A stretch of DNA of 64,000 nucleotides from an uncultured Marinoscillum sp. (lineage in GTDB: Bacteria; Bacteroidota; Bacteroidia; Cytophagales; MED-G16). Of the stretch, positions 7,640-16,080 are shown in pieces. Each line of letters starts with the position of its first letter. Positions within the stretch are counted from its first letter, which is position 1. The position numbers and the translations under genes were made by a program. The stretch spans positions 62,001 through 126,000 of the forward strand of contig CABYXZ010000004.1 in assembly GCA_902523065.1 (NCBI GenBank), written 5' to 3'. A model generated the notes under the pieces. The model did not search any database and was not told the origin of the DNA. It saw nothing but the letters and a program-made list of their open reading frames with translations.

Positions 7640-10453
7640 ATGAAAAATATTATTGAAATACTTGGAGCAAGAGAAAATAATCTAAAAAATATTGATCTTT
7701 CTTTTGAGAAAAATAAGCTTATAGTGATTACTGGTGTTTCAGGTAGTGGTAAAAGCTCTCTTGCTTTTAATACAATTTATGCTGAAGGTCAGAGGAGGTA
7801 TATGGAGAGTTTTTCGGCTTATGCTCGCTCTTTTATTGGAACTTTAGAGAGACCTGATGTAGACAAAATAAATGGCATGTCTCCTGTTATATCAATTGAA
7901 CAAAAAACCACTTCTAAAAATCCTAGATCAACAGTAGGAACATTAACTGAAATATATGATTTTTTAAGATTACTTTATGCTAGAGCCTCAGTTGCTTACT
8001 CTTTCTTGACTGGTTCGAAAATGGTAATTCAGACATTAGATCAAATTGTTGAAAATATAATTGATAAGTTCCATGATAAGAAAGTCGTTCTTACTGCACC
8101 TGTGATAAAAGGTAGAAAGGGACACTATAAGGAACTTTTTACTCAGATCAGAAAAAAAGGATTTACAAATGTGAGAGTAGATGGTGAGATTTTTGAGATA
8201 ACTAAGAATATGCAGTTGGATAGATATGTTATTCATGATATTGAAATTGTAATAGATAAACTTACAATTAGCAACGAAAACCGAAATAGACTGAAAGAGT
8301 CAATAGACTTAGCGCTAAAGAGTGGTGATAAAACATTATATATTATCGATGAAAACAATAATTCTACTTTTTATTCAAAAAACTTAGTTGATCCTGTATC
8401 TGGAATTTCTTATGAGGAGCCTTCTCCAAATAGTTTTTCATTTAACTCCCCTTATGGTTGGTGTGAATCATGTAAAGGAATTGGGATTGTCGATCATGTT
8501 CATATGGACTCCATAATTGAAGACAGAAACTTGAGTATCAGTAGAGGTGGAATTTTGCCTCTTGGTCCGTATCGTGATATGTGGATTTTTAAGAAGATTG
8601 AATCAATATTAAAGTCGGAAGGCTTCGATATCTCTACCCCTATAAAAGACATTCCAGATGAACTGCTTGAAAAAATCATATATGGAAAGAGAATTAGTGT
8701 TGCCGTAGAATCAACAAAATATCCTGGAACCTTATGGCATACTAATTATGACGGAGTCGTTGGTTTTATAAATAAGACAAGAAAATTTAGGTCAGGAAAA
8801 TCAAAAGATTTTATGGATGATTTTGTTACCAAAGAAAATTGTCAGATATGTGATGGAAAACGTCTTAAAAAAGAGTCTTTACATTTTAAGATTAGTAATA
8901 CTTCGATATCAGAACTAAACTCCATGAGCATAAAGGATTTTAGCTACTGGATAAATTCTATTGAAACTCATCTTGACAAGAAACAAAAAATTATAGCGAA
9001 GCCAATTATTAAAGAGATAAGACAAAGGGTTGATTTAATGGTTAATCTAGGTTTAGATTATTTGAGTTTAGACAGACCTCTCAGGACATTATCAGGTGGC
9101 GAGGCACAAAGAATTAGACTAGCGACACAGGTTGGATCTAAATTAGTGGGAGTTTTATATATATTAGACGAACCTAGCATTGGGCTTCATCAAAGAGATA
9201 ACAATAAATTAATAAGTTCATTAAAGGAGTTAAGAGATTTAGGAAATACAGTTATTGTTGTTGAGCATGATAGAGATATGATGACAAATGCAGATCATAT
9301 AATTGATGTAGGTCCTGGACCTGGAAAAGAAGGGGGATTAATTGTTGCTGACGGAAGTCCAAATAAATTTTCAAATAATAATTCTACCACTTCAAAGTTC
9401 TTAAATAGGGAGTTAGATATAGATGTGCCATCGAAACGAAGGAAAGGAAATCGAAAATCAATTCAATTATTTGGTGCATCAGGTAATAATCTAAAAGATG
9501 TAAATTGCGAATTTCCATTAGGAAAGCTGATATGTGTAACTGGAGTTTCCGGAAGTGGGAAATCATCTCTAATTCATGGTACGCTATCAACAATAATTAA
9601 AAAAGAGCTCAATAGATCTAGAAAAGTTCCACTCCCTTACATTGAAATTAAAGGCCTAGAAAACATTAATAAAATAATTGAGGTAGATCAGTCTCCGATA
9701 GGTAGGACGCCTAGATCAAATCCAGCCACTTATACTGGAGTATTTACAGAAATCAGAAACCTGTTCTCATCATTAAGTGAGTCAAAGATTAGAGGTTTTA
9801 AACAGGGAGTTTTTTCTTTTAATGTAAAAGGAGGCCGATGTGAAGAATGTAAGGGTGGAGGTTTAAGATTGGTAGAAATGGATTTTTTGCCAAATGTATT
9901 TGTGAAGTGTGAGACATGCCAAGGTAAAAGATATAACAGAGACACTTTGGAGGTAAGGTTTAAAGGAAAATCAATATCTGATGTTCTTGAGATGACAGTT
10001 TCAGAAGCAGTCTCTTTTTTTAGTAAACAACCTAAGATTTCAAATAAACTTAAGGCACTGGATGATGTTGGTCTTGGATATATTTCATTGGGTCAGCAAT
10101 CTACAATGCTTTCAGGAGGAGAAGCCCAAAGAGTAAAATTAGCATCTGAGTTATATAAAAAAGATACAGGAAATACTTTATTTATTCTAGATGAGCCTAC
10201 GACAGGGCTTCATTTTAATGATATTAAAAATTTGATGTTTGTTATTGATAGGTTAGTTGACAGAGGGAATTCAGTTATTATAATTGAACATAATATGGAT
10301 GTTATCAAATGTGCAGATCACATTATTGATATTGGTCCAGAGGGAGGTGACGATGGAGGTAATATAATATGTGAAGGTACACCTGAAAAAGTAGCAGAGA
10401 TGAGTATTGGAGAGACGTCAAAATACCTTGCTAAAGAATTATTTAAAAACTAA
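7640..10453 (+). CDS. uvrA: Excinuclease ABC subunit UvrA
   Basis: Damage-recognition ATPase of nucleotide excision repair, working as a dimer with UvrB. Two ABC ATPase halves are present, with Walker A motifs GVSGSGKSS at residues 32-40 and again near 635-643. Two ABC signatures (LSGGEAQR) are seen, with LDEPSIGLHQRD and LDEPTTGLHFND Walker B segments. Zinc modules show as CESCKGIG near residue 275 and CEECKGGG near 734. Length 937 is typical. The gene follows the TIGR01777 epimerase with no gap and overlaps the convergent hemW by 11 bases. uvrC lies 8 kb away on the other strand. Confidence 0.99.
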   Translation: MKNIIEILGARENNLKNIDLSFEKNKLIVITGVSGSGKSSLAFNTIYAEGQRRYMESFSAYARSFIGTLERPDVDKINGMSPVISIEQKTTSKNPRSTVGTLTEIYDFLRLLYARASVAYSFLTGSKMVIQTLDQIVENIIDKFHDKKVVLTAPVIKGRKGHYKELFTQIRKKGFTNVRVDGEIFEITKNMQLDRYVIHDIEIVIDKLTISNENRNRLKESIDLALKSGDKTLYIIDENNNSTFYSKNLVDPVSGISYEEPSPNSFSFNSPYGWCESCKGIGIVDHVHMDSIIEDRNLSISRGGILPLGPYRDMWIFKKIESILKSEGFDISTPIKDIPDELLEKIIYGKRISVAVESTKYPGTLWHTNYDGVVGFINKTRKFRSGKSKDFMDDFVTKENCQICDGKRLKKESLHFKISNTSISELNSMSIKDFSYWINSIETHLDKKQKIIAKPIIKEIRQRVDLMVNLGLDYLSLDRPLRTLSGGEAQRIRLATQVGSKLVGVLYILDEPSIGLHQRDNNKLISSLKELRDLGNTVIVVEHDRDMMTNADHIIDVGPGPGKEGGLIVADGSPNKFSNNNSTTSKFLNRELDIDVPSKRRKGNRKSIQLFGASGNNLKDVNCEFPLGKLICVTGVSGSGKSSLIHGTLSTIIKKELNRSRKVPLPYIEIKGLENINKIIEVDQSPIGRTPRSNPATYTGVFTEIRNLFSSLSESKIRGFKQGVFSFNVKGGRCEECKGGGLRLVEMDFLPNVFVKCETCQGKRYNRDTLEVRFKGKSISDVLEMTVSEAVSFFSKQPKISNKLKALDDVGLGYISLGQQSTMLSGGEAQRVKLASELYKKDTGNTLFILDEPTTGLHFNDIKNLMFVIDRLVDRGNSVIIIEHNMDVIKCADHIIDIGPEGGDDGGNIICEGTPEKVAEMSIGETSKYLAKELFKN

Positions 10454-11561
10454 TTTTTTCTATAATATTATCAACTATTTTTTTTCCTCTGTTTGTTAAT
10501 ATTATCCTGTTTTCTTTAACATCAATTAAAGATTCATCTTTAAGATATTTTATTTCTTTATCCTTCTCTTTAAATAAACAAATCCCATTTAAATTTTTTA
10601 GTTCTAAATTATTTATTCCCTCCATTGTTCTAATTCTTGTTATGATGAATTCATTTATTTTTTGAGTATTTGTTAATTTTTCACTCTCAAAATAAGATTT
10701 TCTATTGTTAATTCTATTAACATACTCCTTATTATCTCTGACATTCCAGTATCTATATTTTTTATCATATGAATGGGCCCCTGGACCATATCCTATATAA
10801 TTTTCGTTACACCAATAATTTGAGTTATGTTTAGATTTAAATCCTTTCTTACAGAAGCTCGATATCTCATAGTTTATGTAATTCATTTCATCCATACTTT
10901 TATTTATTAGATCAAACTGTTTTGATACAACGTTATTTGATGGCAGTTCTATTTTTCTTCTTCTAATAAGTTTGTGAAGTGGTGTTTCCTCTTCAATGTC
11001 CAGACTATAAATTGAAATATGAGGAGGTTTAATTTTTTTTATATAGTTGATATCATTCTTTAATGTTTTAATGTTAGATCCTGGAGTTCCAAACATGATA
11101 TCTATAGAATAATTATTAAATTCTTTTTGAATATTTTGAATTGCTTTTAAAGCTTGATCTTTATTGTGTGTCCTATTTAAAATTTTCAGGGAGGTTTCAT
11201 CAAATGTTTGAACGCCCAAACTCAATCTATTGAATCCAATGTCTTTCCATGATTTCAATTTTTTAATTGTGATATCATCTGGATTAGCTTCAATTGTAAC
11301 TTCACACTCTTTTTCAATATCATGATTTTCTGTTATTGATTTAATTAACTTATCCATAAGTTTATTATCAATAATTGATGGAGTTCCTCCACCAAAATAA
11401 ATTGTTGATATTTTATTTTTCTTTATTTTCTTTTGATTGAGCTGAATTTCAGTTAAAATAGAATCTATAATTTCTGAGTAGTTTCTTGATGTGCTAAAAT
11501 GGAAATCACAATAGATACAGGCTTTTTTGCAGAATGGTATATGTATATATATTCCGGACAT
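10443..11561 (-). CDS. hemW: Radical SAM heme chaperone HemW
   Basis: Radical SAM protein of the HemW family, which binds heme and delivers it to membrane enzymes; formerly annotated as an oxygen-independent coproporphyrinogen oxidase. The start MSGIYIHIPF leads straight into the cluster motif C11-x3-C15-x2-C18-x-F. It is followed by YFGGGTPS (SAM contact) and the conserved EANPDD and FNRLSLGVQ segments. The length of 372 residues is right for HemW and short for HemN. Its 5' end overlaps the start of the divergent DUF4271 gene by 21 bases, and its 3' end overlaps uvrA by 11. Confidence 0.96.
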   Translation of the reverse strand: MSGIYIHIPFCKKACIYCDFHFSTSRNYSEIIDSILTEIQLNQKKIKKNKISTIYFGGGTPSIIDNKLMDKLIKSITENHDIEKECEVTIEANPDDITIKKLKSWKDIGFNRLSLGVQTFDETSLKILNRTHNKDQALKAIQNIQKEFNNYSIDIMFGTPGSNIKTLKNDINYIKKIKPPHISIYSLDIEEETPLHKLIRRRKIELPSNNVVSKQFDLINKSMDEMNYINYEISSFCKKGFKSKHNSNYWCNENYIGYGPGAHSYDKKYRYWNVRDNKEYVNRINNRKSYFESEKLTNTQKINEFIITRIRTMEGINNLELKNLNGICLFKEKDKEIKYLKDESLIDVKENRIILTNRGKKIVDNIIEKISF

Positions 11562-12287
11562 TTTATATTTTCACTAATTGAAGTTAAATCAAAATACGAC
11601 TTTAACTCTATACTTTTATCGATTTTTATAATATTACTAGCTCTATCTTACTACAAGATAAATAGTCCCTTTTTCTTTAGGAAATACTTCGGTTTAAGAC
11701 ATATACTTTACTTAGGAAATAAGGAGGATTTTTTTTATAGAAATGATCTTTTAAGTTTTTCAAATATCTCTCCCCTGATAATTTATTCTCTTGTACTATC
11801 CTTCTTTTCTGTTTTTATTATTTCAGATTCTCAAAGTATTATTTTAAAATCTATTTCTAGCTGGTCAGTTATAGAGCAGTGGACTGTTTTTTCAGTTTTT
11901 CTTCTCATATTCTTTTTTTTTAGAATACTTTTTATTCAGCTCATTTTTTTGTTTTTTGAATTTTCTACCAAGTACAAAAAAATTTATTTGATGAATTTTA
12001 TTCGAATAACAATAAATATTTCACTTGTAAATATTTTTGTGAGCTATCTATCTTATGTGTTTTTTTCTTTTGACGTAGGGTTAAATGTTTTCTTATATAC
12101 AAAGATATTATTGGTATTATTTAGACCTTATATACTATTTAATTTCTCAACTAAGATTTTAAATATTAAATCTAATAAAATCATACTTTTCATCTTCTTT
12201 GCTGACCTCTTGCCTTCAATAATATTATTTGATCCTATTTTTATTTTAAATCTTTTTGATAGTTTTTTGAATTATCTCAATATATAG
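11541..12287 (+). CDS. DUF4271 family integral membrane protein
   Basis: Very hydrophobic protein of 248 residues from the ATG at 11541. An upstream ATG at 11499 would add 14 polar residues and lengthen the overlap with hemW, so I prefer the inner one. Seven or so membrane segments are visible, with short charged loops such as KYFGLRHILYLGNKEDFFYRND. The DUF4271 call rests on hydropathy and on gene order: in Bacteroidota this family commonly precedes uroporphyrinogen-III synthase, as here (hemD starts 47 bases downstream). A role in heme or tetrapyrrole handling is inference only. Its start lies inside the divergent hemW coding region, which is unusual. Confidence 0.8.
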   Translation: MYIYSGHFIFSLIEVKSKYDFNSILLSIFIILLALSYYKINSPFFFRKYFGLRHILYLGNKEDFFYRNDLLSFSNISPLIIYSLVLSFFSVFIISDSQSIILKSISSWSVIEQWTVFSVFLLIFFFFRILFIQLIFLFFEFSTKYKKIYLMNFIRITINISLVNIFVSYLSYVFFSFDVGLNVFLYTKILLVLFRPYILFNFSTKILNIKSNKIILFIFFADLLPSIILFDPIFILNLFDSFLNYLNI

Positions 12288-12307
12288 ATATTTAAATAGC
12301 AATTAAT

Positions 12308-12315
12308 TAACTTTG
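12308..12315 (+). promoter_or_regulatory. Predicted -7 promoter box upstream of hemD
   Basis: TAACTTTG matches TAnnTTTG and ends 19 bases before the hemD ATG. It could drive hemD-porP. No clear TTG at -33. Confidence 0.35.
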
Positions 12316-12334
12316 TTAAAACAATCCGTTACTT

Positions 12335-13123
12335 ATGAGTGAAATTAAATACGATAAAAAAAGACTTAATCCCGTTAAGTCAATTCTAGTTGATCAGCCT
12401 GTTCCAAAAGATCAAAACTCTCCATTTCATAGACTTGCTAATCAATATGATTTAAAAATAGATTTTGTGCCCTTTATCAAAATTGATCCTGTATCGATTA
12501 AAGACTTTAGAAAACAGAAAATTAATATTTTGAATCACACTGCTATCATCTTCACAAGTAGAAATGCAGTTGATCATTTTTTTAGAATTGCAGAGGGTAT
12601 GAATGTAACAGTCCCTACAGACATGAAGTATTTCTGTATATCTGAACAAACAGCTAACTATCTTCAGAAATATATTGTAATAAGAAAAAGAAAAATATTT
12701 ACTGGTGAGAGAACCATTGCTGAGCTATTAGACGTTATGAAAGAAACTATGAAAAAGTTTCCTGATGAAAAATATTTATTTCCTTGTTCTAATATAACAA
12801 GAGATACCATTTCGGATTTCTTAAAAGATAATGAATGTACATTCTCAGAAGCAATAATATATAATACAGTTCCAAGTGATTTAAAAAAACTGAAGAAGGT
12901 ATTTTATGATATTTTAGTATTCTACACACCTTATGGGATAGATTCGTTAGTTAAGAATTTTCCTGATTTTGAACAAAATGATACTAGAATTGCTGGATTT
13001 GGTAAAAATACAGCGAAAGCTATAAAAGAAAATGATTTAAAGCTTGACATAAAGGCCCCCATGAAAGATGTTCCGTCTATGACTAGAGCAATAGAATTAT
13101 ATATAAAACAATCAAATGCCTAG
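12335..13123 (+). CDS. hemD: Uroporphyrinogen-III synthase
   Basis: Converts hydroxymethylbilane to uroporphyrinogen III in heme biosynthesis. The 262-residue protein has the two-domain HemD layout: an N-terminal lobe (KSILVDQPVPKDQNSPF, with ILNHTAIIFTSRNAVDHFF), a hinge, then YLFPCSNITRD, ILVFYTPYGIDSLVKNFP and RIAGFGKNTAKAI, which correspond to the family's phosphate-binding segments. HemD sequences diverge strongly, so the call leans on motifs and on the DUF4271-hemD-porP order common in flavobacteria. The last 8 bases overlap the porP start. Confidence 0.9.
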   Translation: MSEIKYDKKRLNPVKSILVDQPVPKDQNSPFHRLANQYDLKIDFVPFIKIDPVSIKDFRKQKINILNHTAIIFTSRNAVDHFFRIAEGMNVTVPTDMKYFCISEQTANYLQKYIVIRKRKIFTGERTIAELLDVMKETMKKFPDEKYLFPCSNITRDTISDFLKDNECTFSEAIIYNTVPSDLKKLKKVFYDILVFYTPYGIDSLVKNFPDFEQNDTRIAGFGKNTAKAIKENDLKLDIKAPMKDVPSMTRAIELYIKQSNA

Positions 13124-14078
13124 ATTTAGAAATAGATTTTTTTATCTGTTATTACTCAATTTATTTTTTGCTTTAGGTTTAAAAGCTCAGCAAGAGCCTT
13201 ACTTTAGCACATACTTCACTAATCCAGGAATTGTTAATCCAAGTCTATCCTCAACTTTTGATAATAGTAACGTAACCCTAATATATAGAAGTCAATGGTC
13301 TGGATATACTCCTACTAATTTGTATAGCTCAGACAACTCTCCAAACACTGGTATTCTTTCCCTGAACCTTAAAAGTAGAGACAAATTATATTCTTTTGGT
13401 TTTAATTTAATTTCTGATAATCTCGGGCCAAAAGAAACTTTCATATTCTCTCCATATATAGCCATAAAAAAGAAATTATCTAATTCAAATTTATCCTTTA
13501 GTGTATCACCAAATTTTAAAAGTTCAACAATGAATTTTAATTCTTTAGTCTTTGTTAATCCAGCTGATCCATTTAACGTTGGTGGAAGACAAACTCAATC
13601 AAAGCCAGATCTTGGTCTTGGATTGTCATATTATAATACTAAGTTCCTTATTAGTATAGGTGTAAACAATATAACACAACCGTCCTTTAATTTTGGCATT
13701 GATGATTTGGTTAATAAAGACTTAATAGATTTTTCTTTTTTGGGAAAGTATTTAATTCAAATTGACAGAGATTTAAATTTTGAACCTTTTTTGCTAGTTA
13801 GATCAGATCTCAAATCATTCACATTTGACATAAGTGGTATGATAACATATCAAGAGAATATGAATATTGGTTTATCGTATAGGTATGATGAAGCTATTGT
13901 AGGCTTTTTAGGTTATAGTTTTTTGAAGAAAAGAAAACTTTTTGTCGGTTACTCATTTGACTATGTTTTACACAATGTGGACGTAAAAGCCGCTACCTCT
14001 CATGAGTTAGTTTTAAGGTATGATTTACCTACTCCACAACTAAAAAAGCCAATAAGAACACCAAGATTTATTTATTAA
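13116..14078 (+). CDS. PorP/SprF family type IX secretion outer-membrane protein
   Basis: Outer-membrane beta-barrel protein of the PorP/SprF family. These act with PorK/N and surface adhesins in type IX secretion and gliding. A signal peptide is evident (residues 1-24, ending GLKAQQ), followed by the family's hallmark start PYFSTYFTNPGIVNPS and YRSQWSGY. The rest is alternating beta-strand sequence to the C-terminus. The length of 320 residues is typical. It overlaps hemD by 8 bases and precedes gldK, the usual arrangement. I give no symbol because SprF and PorP paralogues cannot be separated by eye. Confidence 0.95.
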   Translation: MPRFRNRFFYLLLLNLFFALGLKAQQEPYFSTYFTNPGIVNPSLSSTFDNSNVTLIYRSQWSGYTPTNLYSSDNSPNTGILSLNLKSRDKLYSFGFNLISDNLGPKETFIFSPYIAIKKKLSNSNLSFSVSPNFKSSTMNFNSLVFVNPADPFNVGGRQTQSKPDLGLGLSYYNTKFLISIGVNNITQPSFNFGIDDLVNKDLIDFSFLGKYLIQIDRDLNFEPFLLVRSDLKSFTFDISGMITYQENMNIGLSYRYDEAIVGFLGYSFLKKRKLFVGYSFDYVLHNVDVKAATSHELVLRYDLPTPQLKKPIRTPRFIY

Positions 14079-14210
14079 CCCCATTTTACCACTAATTTTA
14101 ATCAAAAACATCCATATTTAGTATATTTGGAGTACTTTCTAACTAAAAAATTATCATTAAGAACAATAATTTAGATATTTTCAAGTTAAGTTTTAACTTT
14201 GCATTTACTT
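14079..14210 (+). promoter_or_regulatory. porP-gldK intergenic region with two -7-like boxes
   Basis: This 132-base AT-rich gap is the largest in the window. It contains TATATTTG at 14122-14129 and TAACTTTG at 14194-14201, both matching TAnnTTTG. The second ends 9 bases before the gldK ATG and would give an almost leaderless transcript. No inverted repeat strong enough for a terminator and no small open reading frame with a convincing start is visible. It likely holds the promoter of gldKLMN. Confidence 0.42.
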
Positions 14211-15248
14211 ATGAAATCACCGAACAGAAAATTTTCTAATATTTTCATAGTACTCGCTGTCTTTATAGTTAGCGGTTGTGGGCTACTTGGTGGTGGTGCA
14301 AGTAAGAAAAACCCAAGAGGCCAACTAGTAGGTACAACCGATAGACAAGGTTTCGAAATGTCTGCACAGTATGGTATGGTTTATATACCTACAGGTCGTT
14401 TTTACATGGGTCAAGCAGATGAAAATATTCAGCAGGATCAAAGTAATTTTAACAGACAAGTTACCATTAGTGCCTTTTATATGGATGATACTGAGATAAC
14501 AAATGACGAGTATAGACAATTCATACAATATTTAGAAGAAAATCCTGATTATGAGCTTTCGGAAGGAGCTACACTAGAGAGTCTCAAGCCAGACACAACT
14601 GTGTGGTCAAGTGATTTTACCCATCACTATGGGGATCCATTACTTGCATATTATTGGGACCACCCTGCATTTGATGATTATCCTGTAGTTGGAGTTTCCT
14701 GGGAGTCAGCAAGAGAGTTTGCAAGGTGGAGATCAAATTTTCTTAACTCTTATAGGAGAGAGGAGGGGTTACTTCCATTCCCATCTTTCAGGTTACCTAC
14801 TGAAGCTGAATGGGAATATGCTGCTCGAGGAGGAAGGGATAATGTAAAATATCCTTGGGGGAACCCATATACAAGAAACTCAAGAGGTTGTGTGTTAGCA
14901 AACTTTAAGCCAGGAAGAGGTAATTATGTAGACGATGGTTATGCATACACATCTCCTGTTGGAGTTTTCTTCCCAAACGATTTTGGTCTTTATGATATGT
15001 CTGGAAATGTAGCAGAGTGGTGTGAAGATGCTTACATTGATTCATACAATCCAATTGTATGGGATTTGAATCCAATATACAGAGATGATGAAAATGATAA
15101 AAAAGTGATCAGAGGCGGATCTTGGAAAGATATTGCTTTCTTTATTGAAGTATCAACCAGAACATTCGAGTATAAGGACTCCACAAGGGCCTTTATAGGT
15201 TTTAGGACCGCTATGCCTCATTTGGGAAGAAACCTAGATGGTTTTTAG
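14211..15248 (+). CDS. gldK: Gliding motility / T9SS lipoprotein GldK
   Basis: Outer-membrane lipoprotein homologous to GldK/PorK, which with GldN/PorN forms the periplasmic ring of the type IX secretion system. The lipobox V-S-G-C23 follows a signal peptide, which favours the ATG at 14211 over a TTG four codons upstream. The body is an FGE-sulfatase (formylglycine-generating-enzyme-like) domain: YIPTGRFYMGQ, then RLPTEAEWEYAARGG, GLYDMSGNVAEWCED and a C-terminal RGGSWKD...GFR. The 345 residues are close to the family length. It is first in the gldKLMN operon. Confidence 0.98.
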   Translation: MKSPNRKFSNIFIVLAVFIVSGCGLLGGGASKKNPRGQLVGTTDRQGFEMSAQYGMVYIPTGRFYMGQADENIQQDQSNFNRQVTISAFYMDDTEITNDEYRQFIQYLEENPDYELSEGATLESLKPDTTVWSSDFTHHYGDPLLAYYWDHPAFDDYPVVGVSWESAREFARWRSNFLNSYRREEGLLPFPSFRLPTEAEWEYAARGGRDNVKYPWGNPYTRNSRGCVLANFKPGRGNYVDDGYAYTSPVGVFFPNDFGLYDMSGNVAEWCEDAYIDSYNPIVWDLNPIYRDDENDKKVIRGGSWKDIAFFIEVSTRTFEYKDSTRAFIGFRTAMPHLGRNLDGF

Positions 15249-15298
15249 AAAAAAAAAATTAATTTTAAAATAAGATAATAACTTAAATACTATTAAAA

Positions 15299-16048
15299 AT
15301 GATAACTAAGAAAAAATCAAGCAATCCTATTCTGGCTTGGATCCAGAATGAGGATAATATGAATGTTGTATATGGCCTGGGAGCTGCCGTCGTTATTTTA
15401 GGTGCTCTATTTAAACTTCAGGGTTGGCCAGGTGCTAACGTAATGTTAATTGTAGGTCTTGGAGTTGAAGCATTAATCTTTGTCTTAAGTGCTTTTGATC
15501 CACCAACAAGTCATGACTGGGATTGGAGTAAAGTTTATCCGCAACTTAGTCCTGACGGTTCTGCAACATCTGCCTCACAAGTTGGTAATATTATGAAAGA
15601 AGCTAAGTTAGATCCATCCGTCATAAAGAGTGTAGGTGATGGTATGAAGAAAATGGCTGCCCAAGCTACTAATATTAACGATCTAGCTGGAGCGTCAGTA
15701 GCTGCAAAAGCATACGAAGAAAGTATAAAAGGTGCGACGAGTTCTCTTAATTCAGTTAATGAATCTTATAGTGCTATTTCAGCAACTGCAAAAGATCTTG
15801 CTGACTCTAGTGCTAGTGTTAAAGAGGCTGTAGGTCTAACACAAGAGTATAAAGAAAACTTAAAGAGTGCTTCAAATTCACTTGGATCAATCGTTGCTGC
15901 TTCTAGTCAGATAACTGAAACTGCTTCAAATATGTCTAAAGCACAAAATGATGCTGTTAAGTTACAGAAAGAACTTCAAGATCTGACTGAGAATTTAAGT
16001 AAGCTAAATAAGATTTATGTTGGCATGTATGATGCTATGCATAAATAG
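15299..16048 (+). CDS. gldL: Gliding motility / T9SS motor protein GldL
   Basis: Inner-membrane component of the proton-driven GldL5-GldM2 rotary motor that powers type IX secretion and gliding. Two membrane helices lie at about residues 22-40 and 47-66 in the conserved block YGLGAAVVILGALFKLQGWP, followed by GLGVEALIF. E57 in the second helix corresponds to the conserved membrane-embedded Glu essential for the motor. The C-terminal cytoplasmic part (from about 95) is a long Ser/Ala-rich helical region. 249 residues. It sits between gldK (50-base gap) and gldM (32-base gap). Confidence 0.98.
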   Translation: MITKKKSSNPILAWIQNEDNMNVVYGLGAAVVILGALFKLQGWPGANVMLIVGLGVEALIFVLSAFDPPTSHDWDWSKVYPQLSPDGSATSASQVGNIMKEAKLDPSVIKSVGDGMKKMAAQATNINDLAGASVAAKAYEESIKGATSSLNSVNESYSAISATAKDLADSSASVKEAVGLTQEYKENLKSASNSLGSIVAASSQITETASNMSKAQNDAVKLQKELQDLTENLSKLNKIYVGMYDAMHK

Positions 16049-16080
16049 AAACAAAAGATAACACTTAAAATACCAAGAAA

